Positions 6,033-14,189 of a DNA stretch of 19,252 nucleotides are shown in pieces. Numbering within the stretch: position 1 is the first letter of the stretch; each line of letters opens with the position of its first letter. The notes beneath the pieces were generated by a model. The model searched no databases. It had not been told where the DNA came from and worked only from the letters and a program-made list of their open reading frames with translations. Made by a program: the position numbers and the translations under genes. Source of the stretch: Candidatus Zhuqueibacterota bacterium 4484_87 (GTDB taxonomy: Bacteria > Zhuqueibacterota > Zhuqueibacteria > Thermofontimicrobiales > Thermofontimicrobiaceae); the NCBI GenBank assembly GCA_002085355.1, contig NATN01000033.1, forward strand, positions 1-19,252, read 5' to 3'.

Positions 6033-9000
6033 ATGAAGAAAAAGATACTCCTTTTCATGCTTTGTCTGTTTTTATTGCAGACGGGCCTGTTCGCGGATAA
6101 TCCTAATATTGACGAAACACAAATTTTGCCCGGGGTAGTGGTCGCAAAAGCTAAAGCTGGTTCTCTTTCTTTACAGAAGGCACAATTAGCTAAACTAAAT
6201 TGGGATAACATTAAAAAGGTCGAAGCGGCTTTTCCCGAACTATCTTATCATTCTCCGCTGTCGTCAATTTTTCGGATTCATTTTTCCGAAAACATCCCAC
6301 CTCTGGAACTGGCACGGCAATTATCTGCCACTGGTTTTTTTGTTTATGTGGAGCCTGTTTACATGAACAAAATCATGGGCATTGTTCCCAATGACACTCT
6401 TTTCGCGCGCCAGTTTTATTTACGGCAAACGCACACATGCCTGGCGTGGACAATTTCCAGCGGTTCGCCCGACGTGGTGATTGCGATTGTGGATAATGGC
6501 ACGGATTATGATCATCCGGATTTGGTGGCTCACCTGTGGACAAATCTTGCCGAGGCAAGCTCTGAAACAAGTCGAATTGCTGCTCATGGTACGCATACAG
6601 CAGGGCTTGCTGCTGCTGTGACCAATAATGTGACAGGAATCGCGGGCGCTGGTTTTTCCTGTAATTTTATGCCGGTGAAAGTGAGCTCGGATGATGATCC
6701 GTTACAAATTCCATTTGGCTATGAGGGTATTGTTTACGCGGCGGATAATGGGGCGGATATCATAAATTGCAGTTGGGGACATGCCGGCAATTTTTCACAA
6801 TTCGAACAGGATGTGATAAATTACGCAGTGAGCAAAGGCTGCCTGATCATCGCGGCTGGAGGAAATAATCGAAGCGACAAATTATTTTATCCGGCAGCGT
6901 ACGTTCATGTCCTGTCTGTGGCAGCGCTGGATGAAAATGACCACAAAGCGAGCTATTCCAGCTATGGTGATTTTATCGATATTGCTGCGCCCGGCGGGGA
7001 CGAACCAATCGGAAAGCCCGGGCTGCTCAGCCTTTATCCGGTGGCTAATGGTAGTTATGGCGAAATGTCAGGCACTTCCATGGCATCGCCGCTGATAGCC
7101 GGAATTATGGGGCTCTTGCGGGCGCAATATCCGAATTGGGACGTGTTGCATCTTTATCGGCAGTTGGCTTTGAGCGCGGATCAGATTGATGACAAAAATC
7201 CGGATTATATAGGCAAGCTGGGTACGGGTAAAGCAAACGCATACCGCGCTCTGACCGAGGCGAATGTCCCTGAAGCTGAAGCCGAGATCCATTTTTTCAG
7301 TGCAGAAGTCAGTGATTCGATAGGTGGCAATGGCGATTTCCTTTTCGAAAGAAATGAAACAGTTCATATTAGCGCAGCATATCAGAATTTTTCGCTGAGT
7401 GCCGGAATAGGCTACACTCTTCGACTATCAAGCAGCGATCCTGATTTAGAATTTCTCACTGATGAAATATACGTTGAAAATTTTCCGCCGGATTCAATTT
7501 TGAATTTGAAAAACGCTTTAAGCTTTCGCATTTCTAAAGATGCGGCAACGCATTTAGCGTCTCTGGCGCTGACCTTTGAGTTGGAGAACGGCGCCGGAGG
7601 GGCAGACACAATTTTTGTGCCTGTGGGAAAATCTGCTGTGTTGCTGGTCGATGACGATGGCGGAAAAAACATTGACGAATTTTACACTTTTGGGCTGGAG
7701 AAATTGAAAATACCATTTCTGCGATGGGACAGAGAATCCCTCGGCAGCCCGCCGCCGATTTTTATGCGTTATTTTCCGATGATAATCTGGTTTTGTGAAT
7801 GGGCGTTCCCCAGTGTGGATGCGAACGACCGTGCTGCGTTGACTGAGTATCTGGACCATGGCGGAGATCTTTTCATTTCAGGTCAGGATATTGGTTGGGA
7901 CTTAGCTGAACCCAACGGTGAACACGGTCAATTTTCAGAAGAAACCCTTGAATTTTATGAAAATTATTTGCACGCTATTTACAAAAATGACAACAGCCTG
8001 GCGGATCAAGTTGTCGGTATGCCAGCTACACTGGGGCAGGATTTGAAATACAAAATTTATCAGCCAGGACTACCTTTTCATTTTCAATTTCCTGATTGGA
8101 TTGAACCAGCCGATGGTGCAGTTTCCTGCTTTCGGTATGAGAATCAAAAAGGCGCAGGAGTTTATTTCCAGGGACAACATCGGGTTTTGAATCTCGGATT
8201 TGGCTTTGAGGCAATTGATAGTAAGCGGGATGAAAATCCACAGCGGATTTCTCGACCCAGACAAGAATTTATGCGCCAGCTTTTTCAATATCTGGGACCT
8301 TTGCGCCATCAGCCCGTTGCCGATATTGAAGATACCGATTCTGTCACTGTTGTTTTTGAAACTGATTTATCGCCGCTTGTTGACAGGACAGATTCACTTT
8401 ATCTTTTTTATCAGCTTGATCCATTGGAACAATTTTCGCGAGTCAAAATGAATGTGGATGATTCCGGGAAAGGAGCGGTCAAAGTTCACTTTGAAAATTT
8501 ATCGGGGAAAATCGAATATTATTTTCAACTGCGCGATCCGTATTTCACATTCTCGTTGCCAGTGAATGCGCCAGGGGCAACTTATTCTTTTCACATTGGC
8601 ACTGATACGGAAAAACCAAAATTAGCGCACCTGCCTCCTGCAGATATTATTGCGCAAAACAAACCGCGAAAGATCACAGTCGCAGTCACGGATAATCTGG
8701 CGGTTGATCCGAACTCGGTGAAAGTACATTTTTCCACAGAACTTGTCGCTGATTCGCTAACGATGATTCCAGTAGGAGAGAATCTGTTTGCCGCAGAAAT
8801 TCCACCGACAGGGGTGATCGGGGACTCTGTGGTTTATTTTTTCACTGCTTCTGATGCAGCGAAAAACGCCAATCGTGCTTGTTCGGAAAATTTTTCCTAT
8901 TTCATCGGCAGAGAAAATTTTGAGTTAGGGCTTGATTATTGGCAGACGGATTCGCTTTGTTGGCGTCTTGATGATCGGGAATATCGTTCGCCGATGTTCA

Positions 9001-9716
9001 GTATGTCCACTTTTCCCGGTGGGGAATATCAGGAAAATACTGATGCATCGCTTTTACTGGTTCCAGGTATTCCTGTTCGAGCCTTGAAAGACATCAGTTT
9101 AATTTTTTGGACAAAATACGAAATGGAAGAGGGGCATGATTTCGGTACCGTGGAAGCTAAAAGCAACCAGAATGAATCGTGGCAGCAGATCGGCGAGCGC
9201 ATCAGCGGAGCGACGGATTCATGGCAAAAGGTGAAAATTCCCCTGACAACATTTTTCTCCGAAACTGATGATTCCGTTTTTGTACGTTTTCATTTTCAAA
9301 GCGATTCATCGCAGGAAAAACCGATGGCGGGCTGGTTCATTGATGACGTTGAATTTCAAAAAGACGCAGGGACGGAAATTTGTACAAAAGAAAGATCAGC
9401 ACATTTAATTTCAGATTTATTCGAATTGTTTCCCAATTTCCCCAATCCGTTCAATGCTACCACTCGGTTCAAATTTCTGTTGCGCGAAGCTGCGGATGTG
9501 AGGCTTCTCATTTTGAATATCAATGGTCAGCGTGTGTGGGAGCTCCGTCTATCAAAATTGCAGGCCGGGCTTCATGATTTGTATTGGGATGGAACCAACG
9601 CTTTTGGCGGACGTTGCACTACCGGAATCTATTTTTTGCGCATGACCGCTGAAAAAAAAGGACGTTCCGAAAAAAAACAATTGACAAAGACAATGAAAAT
9701 GATTTTATTACAATAG
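6033..9716 (+). CDS. Secreted subtilisin-like (S8) serine protease with type IX sorting domain
   Basis: A 1227-residue exported protease. Seen: signal peptide (1-21, MKKKILLFML...LFA); an inhibitor-like propeptide region (about 25-120); S8 catalytic domain (about 125-410) with Asp154 in AIVDNGTD, His185 in HGTHTAG, oxyanion Asn278 in AAGGNN and Ser349 in SGTSMASP, so the full triad is present; a beta-rich region; a GATase1-like/DUF4350-type module at about 535-755 (VLLVDDDGG ... GGDLFISGQDIGWDL); two Ig/FN3-like segments (about 765-965); a MAM/immune-inhibitor-A-like jelly-roll region (about 975-1130, ending GWFIDDVEF); and a sorting domain with FPNFPNPFNATTRF, ILNINGQRV and TTGIYFLRM, ending KTMKMILLQ. 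Likely role: extracellular or surface protein degradation. Ribosome binding site GAAGG at 6022-6026. ylxR follows after 8 bases and may share the transcript. Confidence 0.93.
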   Translation: MKKKILLFMLCLFLLQTGLFADNPNIDETQILPGVVVAKAKAGSLSLQKAQLAKLNWDNIKKVEAAFPELSYHSPLSSIFRIHFSENIPPLELARQLSATGFFVYVEPVYMNKIMGIVPNDTLFARQFYLRQTHTCLAWTISSGSPDVVIAIVDNGTDYDHPDLVAHLWTNLAEASSETSRIAAHGTHTAGLAAAVTNNVTGIAGAGFSCNFMPVKVSSDDDPLQIPFGYEGIVYAADNGADIINCSWGHAGNFSQFEQDVINYAVSKGCLIIAAGGNNRSDKLFYPAAYVHVLSVAALDENDHKASYSSYGDFIDIAAPGGDEPIGKPGLLSLYPVANGSYGEMSGTSMASPLIAGIMGLLRAQYPNWDVLHLYRQLALSADQIDDKNPDYIGKLGTGKANAYRALTEANVPEAEAEIHFFSAEVSDSIGGNGDFLFERNETVHISAAYQNFSLSAGIGYTLRLSSSDPDLEFLTDEIYVENFPPDSILNLKNALSFRISKDAATHLASLALTFELENGAGGADTIFVPVGKSAVLLVDDDGGKNIDEFYTFGLEKLKIPFLRWDRESLGSPPPIFMRYFPMIIWFCEWAFPSVDANDRAALTEYLDHGGDLFISGQDIGWDLAEPNGEHGQFSEETLEFYENYLHAIYKNDNSLADQVVGMPATLGQDLKYKIYQPGLPFHFQFPDWIEPADGAVSCFRYENQKGAGVYFQGQHRVLNLGFGFEAIDSKRDENPQRISRPRQEFMRQLFQYLGPLRHQPVADIEDTDSVTVVFETDLSPLVDRTDSLYLFYQLDPLEQFSRVKMNVDDSGKGAVKVHFENLSGKIEYYFQLRDPYFTFSLPVNAPGATYSFHIGTDTEKPKLAHLPPADIIAQNKPRKITVAVTDNLAVDPNSVKVHFSTELVADSLTMIPVGENLFAAEIPPTGVIGDSVVYFFTASDAAKNANRACSENFSYFIGRENFELGLDYWQTDSLCWRLDDREYRSPMFSMSTFPGGEYQENTDASLLLVPGIPVRALKDISLIFWTKYEMEEGHDFGTVEAKSNQNESWQQIGERISGATDSWQKVKIPLTTFFSETDDSVFVRFHFQSDSSQEKPMAGWFIDDVEFQKDAGTEICTKERSAHLISDLFELFPNFPNPFNATTRFKFLLREAADVRLLILNINGQRVWELRLSKLQAGLHDLYWDGTNAFGGRCTTGIYFLRMTAEKKGRSEKKQLTKTMKMILLQ

Positions 9717-9724
9717 GGGACGCC

Positions 9725-10003
9725 ATGGCGCTGCCGAATTGGTACCGTCGTTGCATTGGCTGCGGCGAGGGGCGTGATAAACGCAAGATGCTGAGAATTG
9801 TGAAAAACAAGGGGCAGGCTCCGGAACTTGATTTGCAGCAGAAAAAACCGGGCAGAGGCGCCTATGTTTGTCCAAACAGTCAATGTGTAATGCTGGCGAG
9901 AAAAAAACGCGGATTGGAGCGGTCATTTCGTTGTTCCGTTGACGATCAAATTTATGAAAAATTGATTCAGCAGGTGAGTGCTGTTGAAAACAGAAAAAGT
10001 TAA
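9725..10003 (+). CDS. ylxR: YlxR / DUF448 RNA-binding protein (RnpM-like)
   Basis: A 92-residue cytoplasmic protein. Seen: RRCIGCGEGRDKRKMLRIV near the N-terminus and PGRGAYVCPN followed by KKRGLERSFR, the signature of the YlxR fold, a small RNA-binding protein reported in Bacillus as an RNase P modulator (RnpM). AGGGGAC (about 9715-9721) precedes ATG 9725. It overlaps the next gene. The pair ylxR-L7Ae is normally embedded in the nusA-infB operon; here the upstream neighbour is a secreted protease and infB does not follow. Confidence 0.9.
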   Translation: MALPNWYRRCIGCGEGRDKRKMLRIVKNKGQAPELDLQQKKPGRGAYVCPNSQCVMLARKKRGLERSFRCSVDDQIYEKLIQQVSAVENRKS

Positions 10004-10286
10004 ATCTCTGCTTCATCTGGCGCAAAAAGGTAGAATGCTGGAAGTTGGTAAAACAGCGGTTTTGATTTTGATCAAAAGAAAAAAAGCCGCATTGGTCATT
10101 GTCGCGCTGGATAGTTCGGAAAAGTTGAAGCGGGAAGTGGAATTGGAATGCCGGCGGTTTTCTATTCCGTTGTATTTGTTCGGTTCCAAAGATCAACTCG
10201 GTGAGATTCTCGGCAGGGACGAAGTGGCGGTGATAGCTGTTTCCAATAAAAATTTGGCGTCAGAATTGAAGAAATATCTGCTGTGA
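9984..10286 (+). CDS. L7Ae/L30e-family ribosome-associated protein (YlxQ-like)
   Basis: About 100 residues. Seen: KVKSLLHLAQKGRMLEVGKT at the N-terminus, a run of basic residues (IKRKKAALVIVALD) and the C-terminal GRDEVAVIAVSNKNLASEL, matching the compact alpha/beta L7Ae/YlxQ family, which binds kink-turn RNA. The start is uncertain: AGGTGAG (9972-9978) stands 5 bases before TTG 9984, which gives MKTEKVKSLL; GTG 9978 is the other in-frame choice. Either way it overlaps ylxR by about 20-26 bases, so the two are co-translated. Its TGA (10284-10286) directly abuts the stop of the convergent transporter gene. Confidence 0.82.
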   Translation: MKTEKVKSLLHLAQKGRMLEVGKTAVLILIKRKKAALVIVALDSSEKLKREVELECRRFSIPLYLFGSKDQLGEILGRDEVAVIAVSNKNLASELKKYLL

Positions 10287-10790
10287 TTACAATTGTCCGT
10301 TACGCCGGCGCAAGAACAACAGTAGCGGATAGCCGAGCCCGTAGCAACTCACGAGCTCACCAAAACCGATGGTGAGTACAAATAAAAAGTAAACGGGAAT
10401 ATCAATTCCGTGCGGCAAAGGGATATCTGGTGCAGCAACCAGAAATTGCAGGTATCCGCTCACGCCCAGTGCATTGAATAACACTGGCGGCAGAGGTGCC
10501 AAAATTGGCTTTTTAAACCGGCGCAGGTAGAAAGTGGACGCTGCAGCAAGCAGAGTAATGAGACTCCCGCCAAAAATATCAATGGGACCCAATCCTCCGT
10601 AAATATTCGCCACCATGCAGCCGATCCATAATCCGGGAACGGCTTCCGGAAGCAAATATGGGAGCACTGTCAGCGATTCAGAAACGCGAATCTGCATCGG
10701 GCCGAAGCTGATGGGTGCCAGAAATATTGTTAGCGTCGCATAAAGTGCGCCTATCAGGGCTGCGCGAGTGGCGAACTGCGTTGTTTTCAT
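10287..10790 (-). CDS. queT: QueT-family transporter (queuosine precursor ECF substrate-binding component)
   Basis: A 167-residue integral membrane protein. Seen: FGPMQIRVSESLTVLPYLLPEA (about residues 29-50), close to the conserved QxRxSExLTxLP motif of the QueT/DUF988 family, followed by PGLWIGCMVANIYGGLGPIDIFGGSL and three more hydrophobic segments, ending in basic residues. Family role: S component of an energy-coupling-factor transporter importing a queuosine precursor such as preQ1, preQ0 or queuine. No ECF ATPase or EcfT gene lies in the window, so it would use shared modules encoded elsewhere. The gene is convergent with the L7Ae gene (no spacing) and divergent from nth. The 99-base upstream spacer shows no obvious preQ1 riboswitch and only a weak ribosome binding site. 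Confidence 0.85.
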   Translation of the reverse strand: MKTTQFATRAALIGALYATLTIFLAPISFGPMQIRVSESLTVLPYLLPEAVPGLWIGCMVANIYGGLGPIDIFGGSLITLLAAASTFYLRRFKKPILAPLPPVLFNALGVSGYLQFLVAAPDIPLPHGIDIPVYFLFVLTIGFGELVSCYGLGYPLLLFLRRRNGQL

Positions 10791-10889
10791 ATTTTCATAA
10801 TAAAAAATATTTCGGGGAAAGGCAAGGAAAATTTAAAGCGTTACTGGAATCAAAAAAAGATGGAAAAATTTTAAGGAATCTGAAAAAAT

Positions 10890-11561
10890 ATGGTCACAGA
10901 AACTGAATCTCATAAACGGGTGAAACAGATCGTTAAAAAGTTGGAAACTGCTTTCGGAATCCCGAAACGGGAAAATGTAATTGATCCTTTAAGTACATTG
11001 ATTTTAACTGTCTTGTCGCAGAGCACCAATGACAAAAATCGGGACACAGCCTATCGTCGTTTGCGGGAGAAATATCCGACCTGGGAAGAAGTGATGACAG
11101 GTGATGTACGAGAAATTGCAGACGCCATTCGCCCAGGCGGGCTTGCCAACCAAAAGGCAGAACGCATTCAGGCGATCCTACAATGGATTCGTGAAGAATA
11201 CGGAAAACTTGAATTGGATTTTTTGTGCAATATGGATCCCGATGAAACCATCCACCATTTTACTCAGCTCAAAGGGGTTGGCGTGAAAACCATCAGTGTG
11301 GTGATGATGTTTTCCTGCGGCATCGATGTTTTTCCTGTGGATACACACGTTCATCGTATTTGTCGGCGGTTGGGTCTTGTCCCGGACAAAGCTACAGCGG
11401 AAAAGACCTTTTGGCAAATGCAGCCATTGGTTCCGCCTGGAAAATCTTACTCGCTGCACATGAATTTCCTCAAATTGGGCAGAACCATCTGTTTCGCTCG
11501 CAAACCAAAATGCGAGATTTGCCCGATTCAGAGAGAGTGTGATTATTTTGAAGAAAAATAA
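10890..11561 (+). CDS. nth: Endonuclease III (DNA glycosylase/AP lyase)
   Basis: A 223-residue base-excision repair enzyme that removes oxidised pyrimidines. Seen: LSQSTNDKNRD (about 42-52) in the HhH-GPD core, helix-hairpin-helix LKGVGVKTISVV with the catalytic Lys133, FPVDTHVHRICRRLGL with the catalytic Asp151, and the [4Fe-4S] loop Cys201-X6-Cys208-X2-Cys211-X5-Cys217, the exact classic spacing. Length is normal for the family. AAGGAA (10873-10878) precedes ATG 10890. Confidence 0.95.
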   Translation: MVTETESHKRVKQIVKKLETAFGIPKRENVIDPLSTLILTVLSQSTNDKNRDTAYRRLREKYPTWEEVMTGDVREIADAIRPGGLANQKAERIQAILQWIREEYGKLELDFLCNMDPDETIHHFTQLKGVGVKTISVVMMFSCGIDVFPVDTHVHRICRRLGLVPDKATAEKTFWQMQPLVPPGKSYSLHMNFLKLGRTICFARKPKCEICPIQRECDYFEEK

Positions 11562-11724
11562 GGGTTTTTTTAAGGCTGAATATATGCACACCTTACCACC
11601 GAAAAAGCGCGTTCCTGCAGACAAAGCGCTTGATTTTGGGGATTAATTTCAGTAACTTATTTTTTGCAAAATTGAAATAAACAACAGGTATTATTCATTT
11701 CTATATAGGTAACAGAGCAATTGC

Positions 11725-12405
11725 ATGAAAGTTGAAGCGCTTTTATTTAATCTGAACGGGGTTCTGGTCGATGTATCTCAGTCGACTCGGTACGCCATCA
11801 AAAAGACCGCGGAATTTTTTACAGGCGATGAAATTCAGAATGTTGAAATTCAACAGGTGAAAAACCGCGGCGGATACAACAATGATCTTGATTGCACACA
11901 TGCTATCATTTCTGATCATGGCAAAGATGCGTATCACTGGGAGATTGTCGATAAATTTGAAGAATTTTATCTGGGCAAAAATTTTGATGGATTTATCAGA
12001 AATGAAACTATTTTGATCAAGCCGGAAGTTCTTTCCTCGTTATTTCATCGTTTCAAATTAGGCATTGTGACCGAACGGCCAAAAAGCGAAGTTGATTTTG
12101 TGCTCAGCAGATTTGAGGCAGAGAATTATTTTGATGTTTTGGTCGCACAGGAAGATACGCCTCCTGGCAGGGGCAAACCCGAGCCAGATGGTATTTTGTT
12201 GGCAATGCAGAAATTAGGTGTAAAAACCGCGGCATATCTGGGAAACACTATTGATGATATGAGAGCAGCAACGGCCGCTAAAATCGTTCCGGTGGGGATT
12301 TTGCCCTTCGGCGAAACCGAAAAAAATCAGGCAGATTTGTTACGAGCAGCCGGAGCGAAATTTATTTTGAACGATGTGAACGAAGCAATGACTCTGTTTG
12401 ATTGA
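11725..12405 (+). CDS. HAD-superfamily subfamily IA protein lacking the catalytic aspartates (probable pseudoenzyme)
   Basis: A 226-residue protein with the full HAD (IA) layout: motif I region FNLNGVLVDVSQS (8-20), cap with KNRGGYNNDLDCT (about 46-58), motif II GIVTERPKS (Thr), motif III GKPEPDGI (Lys) and motif IV LGNTIDDMRAA. HAD phosphatases need DxD in motif I, where the first Asp is the nucleophile; here both are Asn (codons AAT at N9 and AAC at N11). The first Asp of motif IV, normally GDTxDD, is also Asn (AAC). The GGYNND segment and DVSQS match the HAD IA subfamily sometimes annotated as HAD-SF-IA-hyp1. Phosphatase activity is therefore unlikely; a binding or regulatory role is inferred. 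Only a weak AGGTAA lies upstream of ATG 11725. It is followed by the radical SAM gene 42 bases on. Confidence 0.8.
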   Translation: MKVEALLFNLNGVLVDVSQSTRYAIKKTAEFFTGDEIQNVEIQQVKNRGGYNNDLDCTHAIISDHGKDAYHWEIVDKFEEFYLGKNFDGFIRNETILIKPEVLSSLFHRFKLGIVTERPKSEVDFVLSRFEAENYFDVLVAQEDTPPGRGKPEPDGILLAMQKLGVKTAAYLGNTIDDMRAATAAKIVPVGILPFGETEKNQADLLRAAGAKFILNDVNEAMTLFD

Positions 12406-12447
12406 TTTTTGTTGCCCGTAAGCAAAACCAAAACATACGGAAAAAGA

Positions 12448-13548
12448 ATGATATCTTCAGCTAAATTTTATTTAAATAAGTTCCGCAAAACACCGATTCG
12501 TCAGTGGCGTGCAAAAATTATCAGCGGTGTGCAGCATTACGTGTTGGATTTCCCCAACGGCATCACGCTACAAACAGTGAAAAATTGCAATTTGAAGTGT
12601 AAGCATTGCTATCTCAACGAATTTGGTAAAAATATTCCCGATGGCGAACGTGGAATGATGCCTTTCGAGGATTTTCAAAAAATCGTAGCGCGGTTGGAAA
12701 AATTGATCAAAAAAGTCAATGAATTTTACTTCTCCAGTTTCGAACCATTGTTGCACAAAGATATTTTTCAGATGATGGACTATTTGCTGGAAATTAATCC
12801 GGATTTACAATTTCCGCTGGTTACAAATACAATGACGATTGACGATGAAAAATTGGAAAAATTGAAAAAGTATCCGATTCCCAGTTACACAATTTCTCTG
12901 GATGGAACGACGAAGGAAACGGTGGAAGCTTTCAAAACGGGAATTTCATTTGAAAAATTGATTGATACAATTAAACAATTGACTTCGCTTGATGAAAATA
13001 GTTCAGTCGGTACGGTGTTCGTGCTGCATCGGAAAAATGTCCATGAACTGCGGGACTACGCTGATTTTGTGCTTGAATTGGGTGTAAAAAAAATAATGGT
13101 GAATAATTTGATGCCCTTTTCCGAAGAGTTCCAGGATCAGCATCTTTATTCGCCCCGGGGCAACATGGAAGTAGAAGAAATTTTCGACCACCTCATTGAG
13201 CGAGTCGTTGCCAATGGACAACAACTGTTTTTGCCATACATGAAACCGAAAAAAATCGGATGCAGGCAAGCAGAGTCTTTGTTCGTTGATATTAATGGTA
13301 ATGTAGCTCCGTGCGATTATCTTGCCGTGAGTACAAATTTCTACTATTTCGGAAAACACAAGCAGGGCAAACCGCTCATTTTCGGTAATGTCTATCAAGA
13401 TGATCCGCTCAAAATTTATCGTTCTATTCCCTTCAAAAAGTTTCGCAGGCAACACCGGGCAGGGAAAAATTTGCCCGAATCCTGCCGCTATTGCATTGAT
13501 GCTTATGGCTTAATGTGCAGCCATCGAAGAGTGTACGGTGCGATGTGA
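12448..13548 (+). CDS. Radical SAM protein with SPASM-like C-terminal cysteine cluster
   Basis: A 366-residue cytoplasmic iron-sulfur enzyme of unknown substrate. Seen: SAM-cluster motif Cys47-X3-Cys51-X2-Cys54 (CNLKCKHC); FYFSSFEPLL (93-102), where the usual GGEP is changed to SFEP while the Glu is kept; TISLDGTTKETVEAFKTG (148-165), typical of MoaA/PqqE-like radical SAM proteins; C-terminal auxiliary-cluster region with Cys272, GX4C at Gly284-Cys289, and Cys346-X2-Cys349-X7-Cys357. Family role: radical chemistry on a peptide, protein or small molecule, with SPASM clusters helping electron transfer or substrate binding. The frame extends to TTG 12409, but ATG 12448 with GGAAAA upstream is preferred. 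It probably forms an operon with the degenerate HAD gene. Confidence 0.8.
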   Translation: MISSAKFYLNKFRKTPIRQWRAKIISGVQHYVLDFPNGITLQTVKNCNLKCKHCYLNEFGKNIPDGERGMMPFEDFQKIVARLEKLIKKVNEFYFSSFEPLLHKDIFQMMDYLLEINPDLQFPLVTNTMTIDDEKLEKLKKYPIPSYTISLDGTTKETVEAFKTGISFEKLIDTIKQLTSLDENSSVGTVFVLHRKNVHELRDYADFVLELGVKKIMVNNLMPFSEEFQDQHLYSPRGNMEVEEIFDHLIERVVANGQQLFLPYMKPKKIGCRQAESLFVDINGNVAPCDYLAVSTNFYYFGKHKQGKPLIFGNVYQDDPLKIYRSIPFKKFRRQHRAGKNLPESCRYCIDAYGLMCSHRRVYGAM

Positions 13549-14189
13549 TAGTCCGTTAAAAGTAATCTTTTCAGAAAATTGTCGCAAAACAGCCCCCGAT
13601 TCACAATCCCTGCGAATTTCCTCGTCAGGTAAAGCGGGAAAAAGGGACAAATTCCCCTTGCGTAAATATTCTTCTTGATTATGAGAGTTTTTTTTATTAC
13701 ATTTGGCGATAAAATCTAAATGCACATTGACTTTACAAGTCTTTAGTAAAGATTTTTTTGAATTTTGAAAACATTTATTTATTGCTGTTTGTTCCTGATC
13801 AAGCTGGAATATTATGACTAAAAAATGTAAAAAATTGTCAGGAAGGTTTAAAATTTGTTCAATGCACTATATCCGGTATCACTACCATTGTATTGTCAGG
13901 TTTATGTCGGATATTGCCCCTACTTACTCCGGTGATAATTCTCCTCCTGAATGCGCCTGATGTTGCAGTGACGTTTTCTCATCTGTGACTGATTTGCTTA
14001 CTGTTTAAAATTTGCAGTGATGACATTTAATTACTCATGGCTATTTGAGGTTTTGCTCAAGTCGCTTTTTTAGCGTTCTGTTTTTTTTTATTCACAAAGC
14101 AGGCTCAAAATGCTGTTTTGTAAATACGGATTTTTGTTGAAAATTAATCGATTCCAAAATAATTGTTTGAATGAATGTAGAGGGAAAGT
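13549..14189. other. 641-base intergenic region upstream of the cytochrome operon
   Basis: No gene supported. A minus-strand frame (13510-13725, 71 codons) overlaps the radical SAM gene and resembles nothing recognised. Possible elements: a weak stem-loop with T-run at 13731-13759, a 9-base direct repeat TTGCAGTGA (13963-13971 and 14012-14020), a short stem TTGAG/CTCAA (14045-14060) followed by T6, and the ribosome binding site GAGGGA just before 14190. The operon promoter should lie here but none stands out. Confidence 0.6.
13731..13759 (+). terminator. Weak possible terminator after the radical SAM gene
   Basis: CTTTAC (13731-13736) pairs with GTAAAG (13746-13751) around a 9-base loop and is followed by T7 (13753-13759). 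The stem is only six base pairs and AT-rich; it lies about 180 bases past the stop codon. A competing smaller stem GACTT/AAGTC exists at the same place. Confidence 0.3.

Noticed and set aside
10791..10889. Possible preQ1 riboswitch upstream of queT
   Set aside because: The 99-base divergent spacer shows no recognisable preQ1 aptamer stem or A-rich tail pattern in the minus-strand direction.
11584..11646. 20-codon frame (MHTLPPKKRVPADKALDFGD) between nth and the HAD gene
   Set aside because: Too short and without a good ribosome binding site to call as a gene; mentioned only as something to check for conservation near the radical SAM gene.
13510..13725. Minus-strand frame of 71 codons at the end of the radical SAM gene
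   Set aside because: It overlaps the radical SAM coding region on the opposite strand, has no convincing ribosome binding site, and resembles no family I know.
14045..14071. Stem TTGAG/CTCAA with T6 as a terminator
   Set aside because: Five base pairs are too weak, and a five-base gap separates the stem from the T-run.
14134..14160. Possible FNR-like box before the cytochrome operon
   Set aside because: TTGAAAATTAATCGA has the wrong centre spacing and mismatches to TTGAT-N4-ATCAA.
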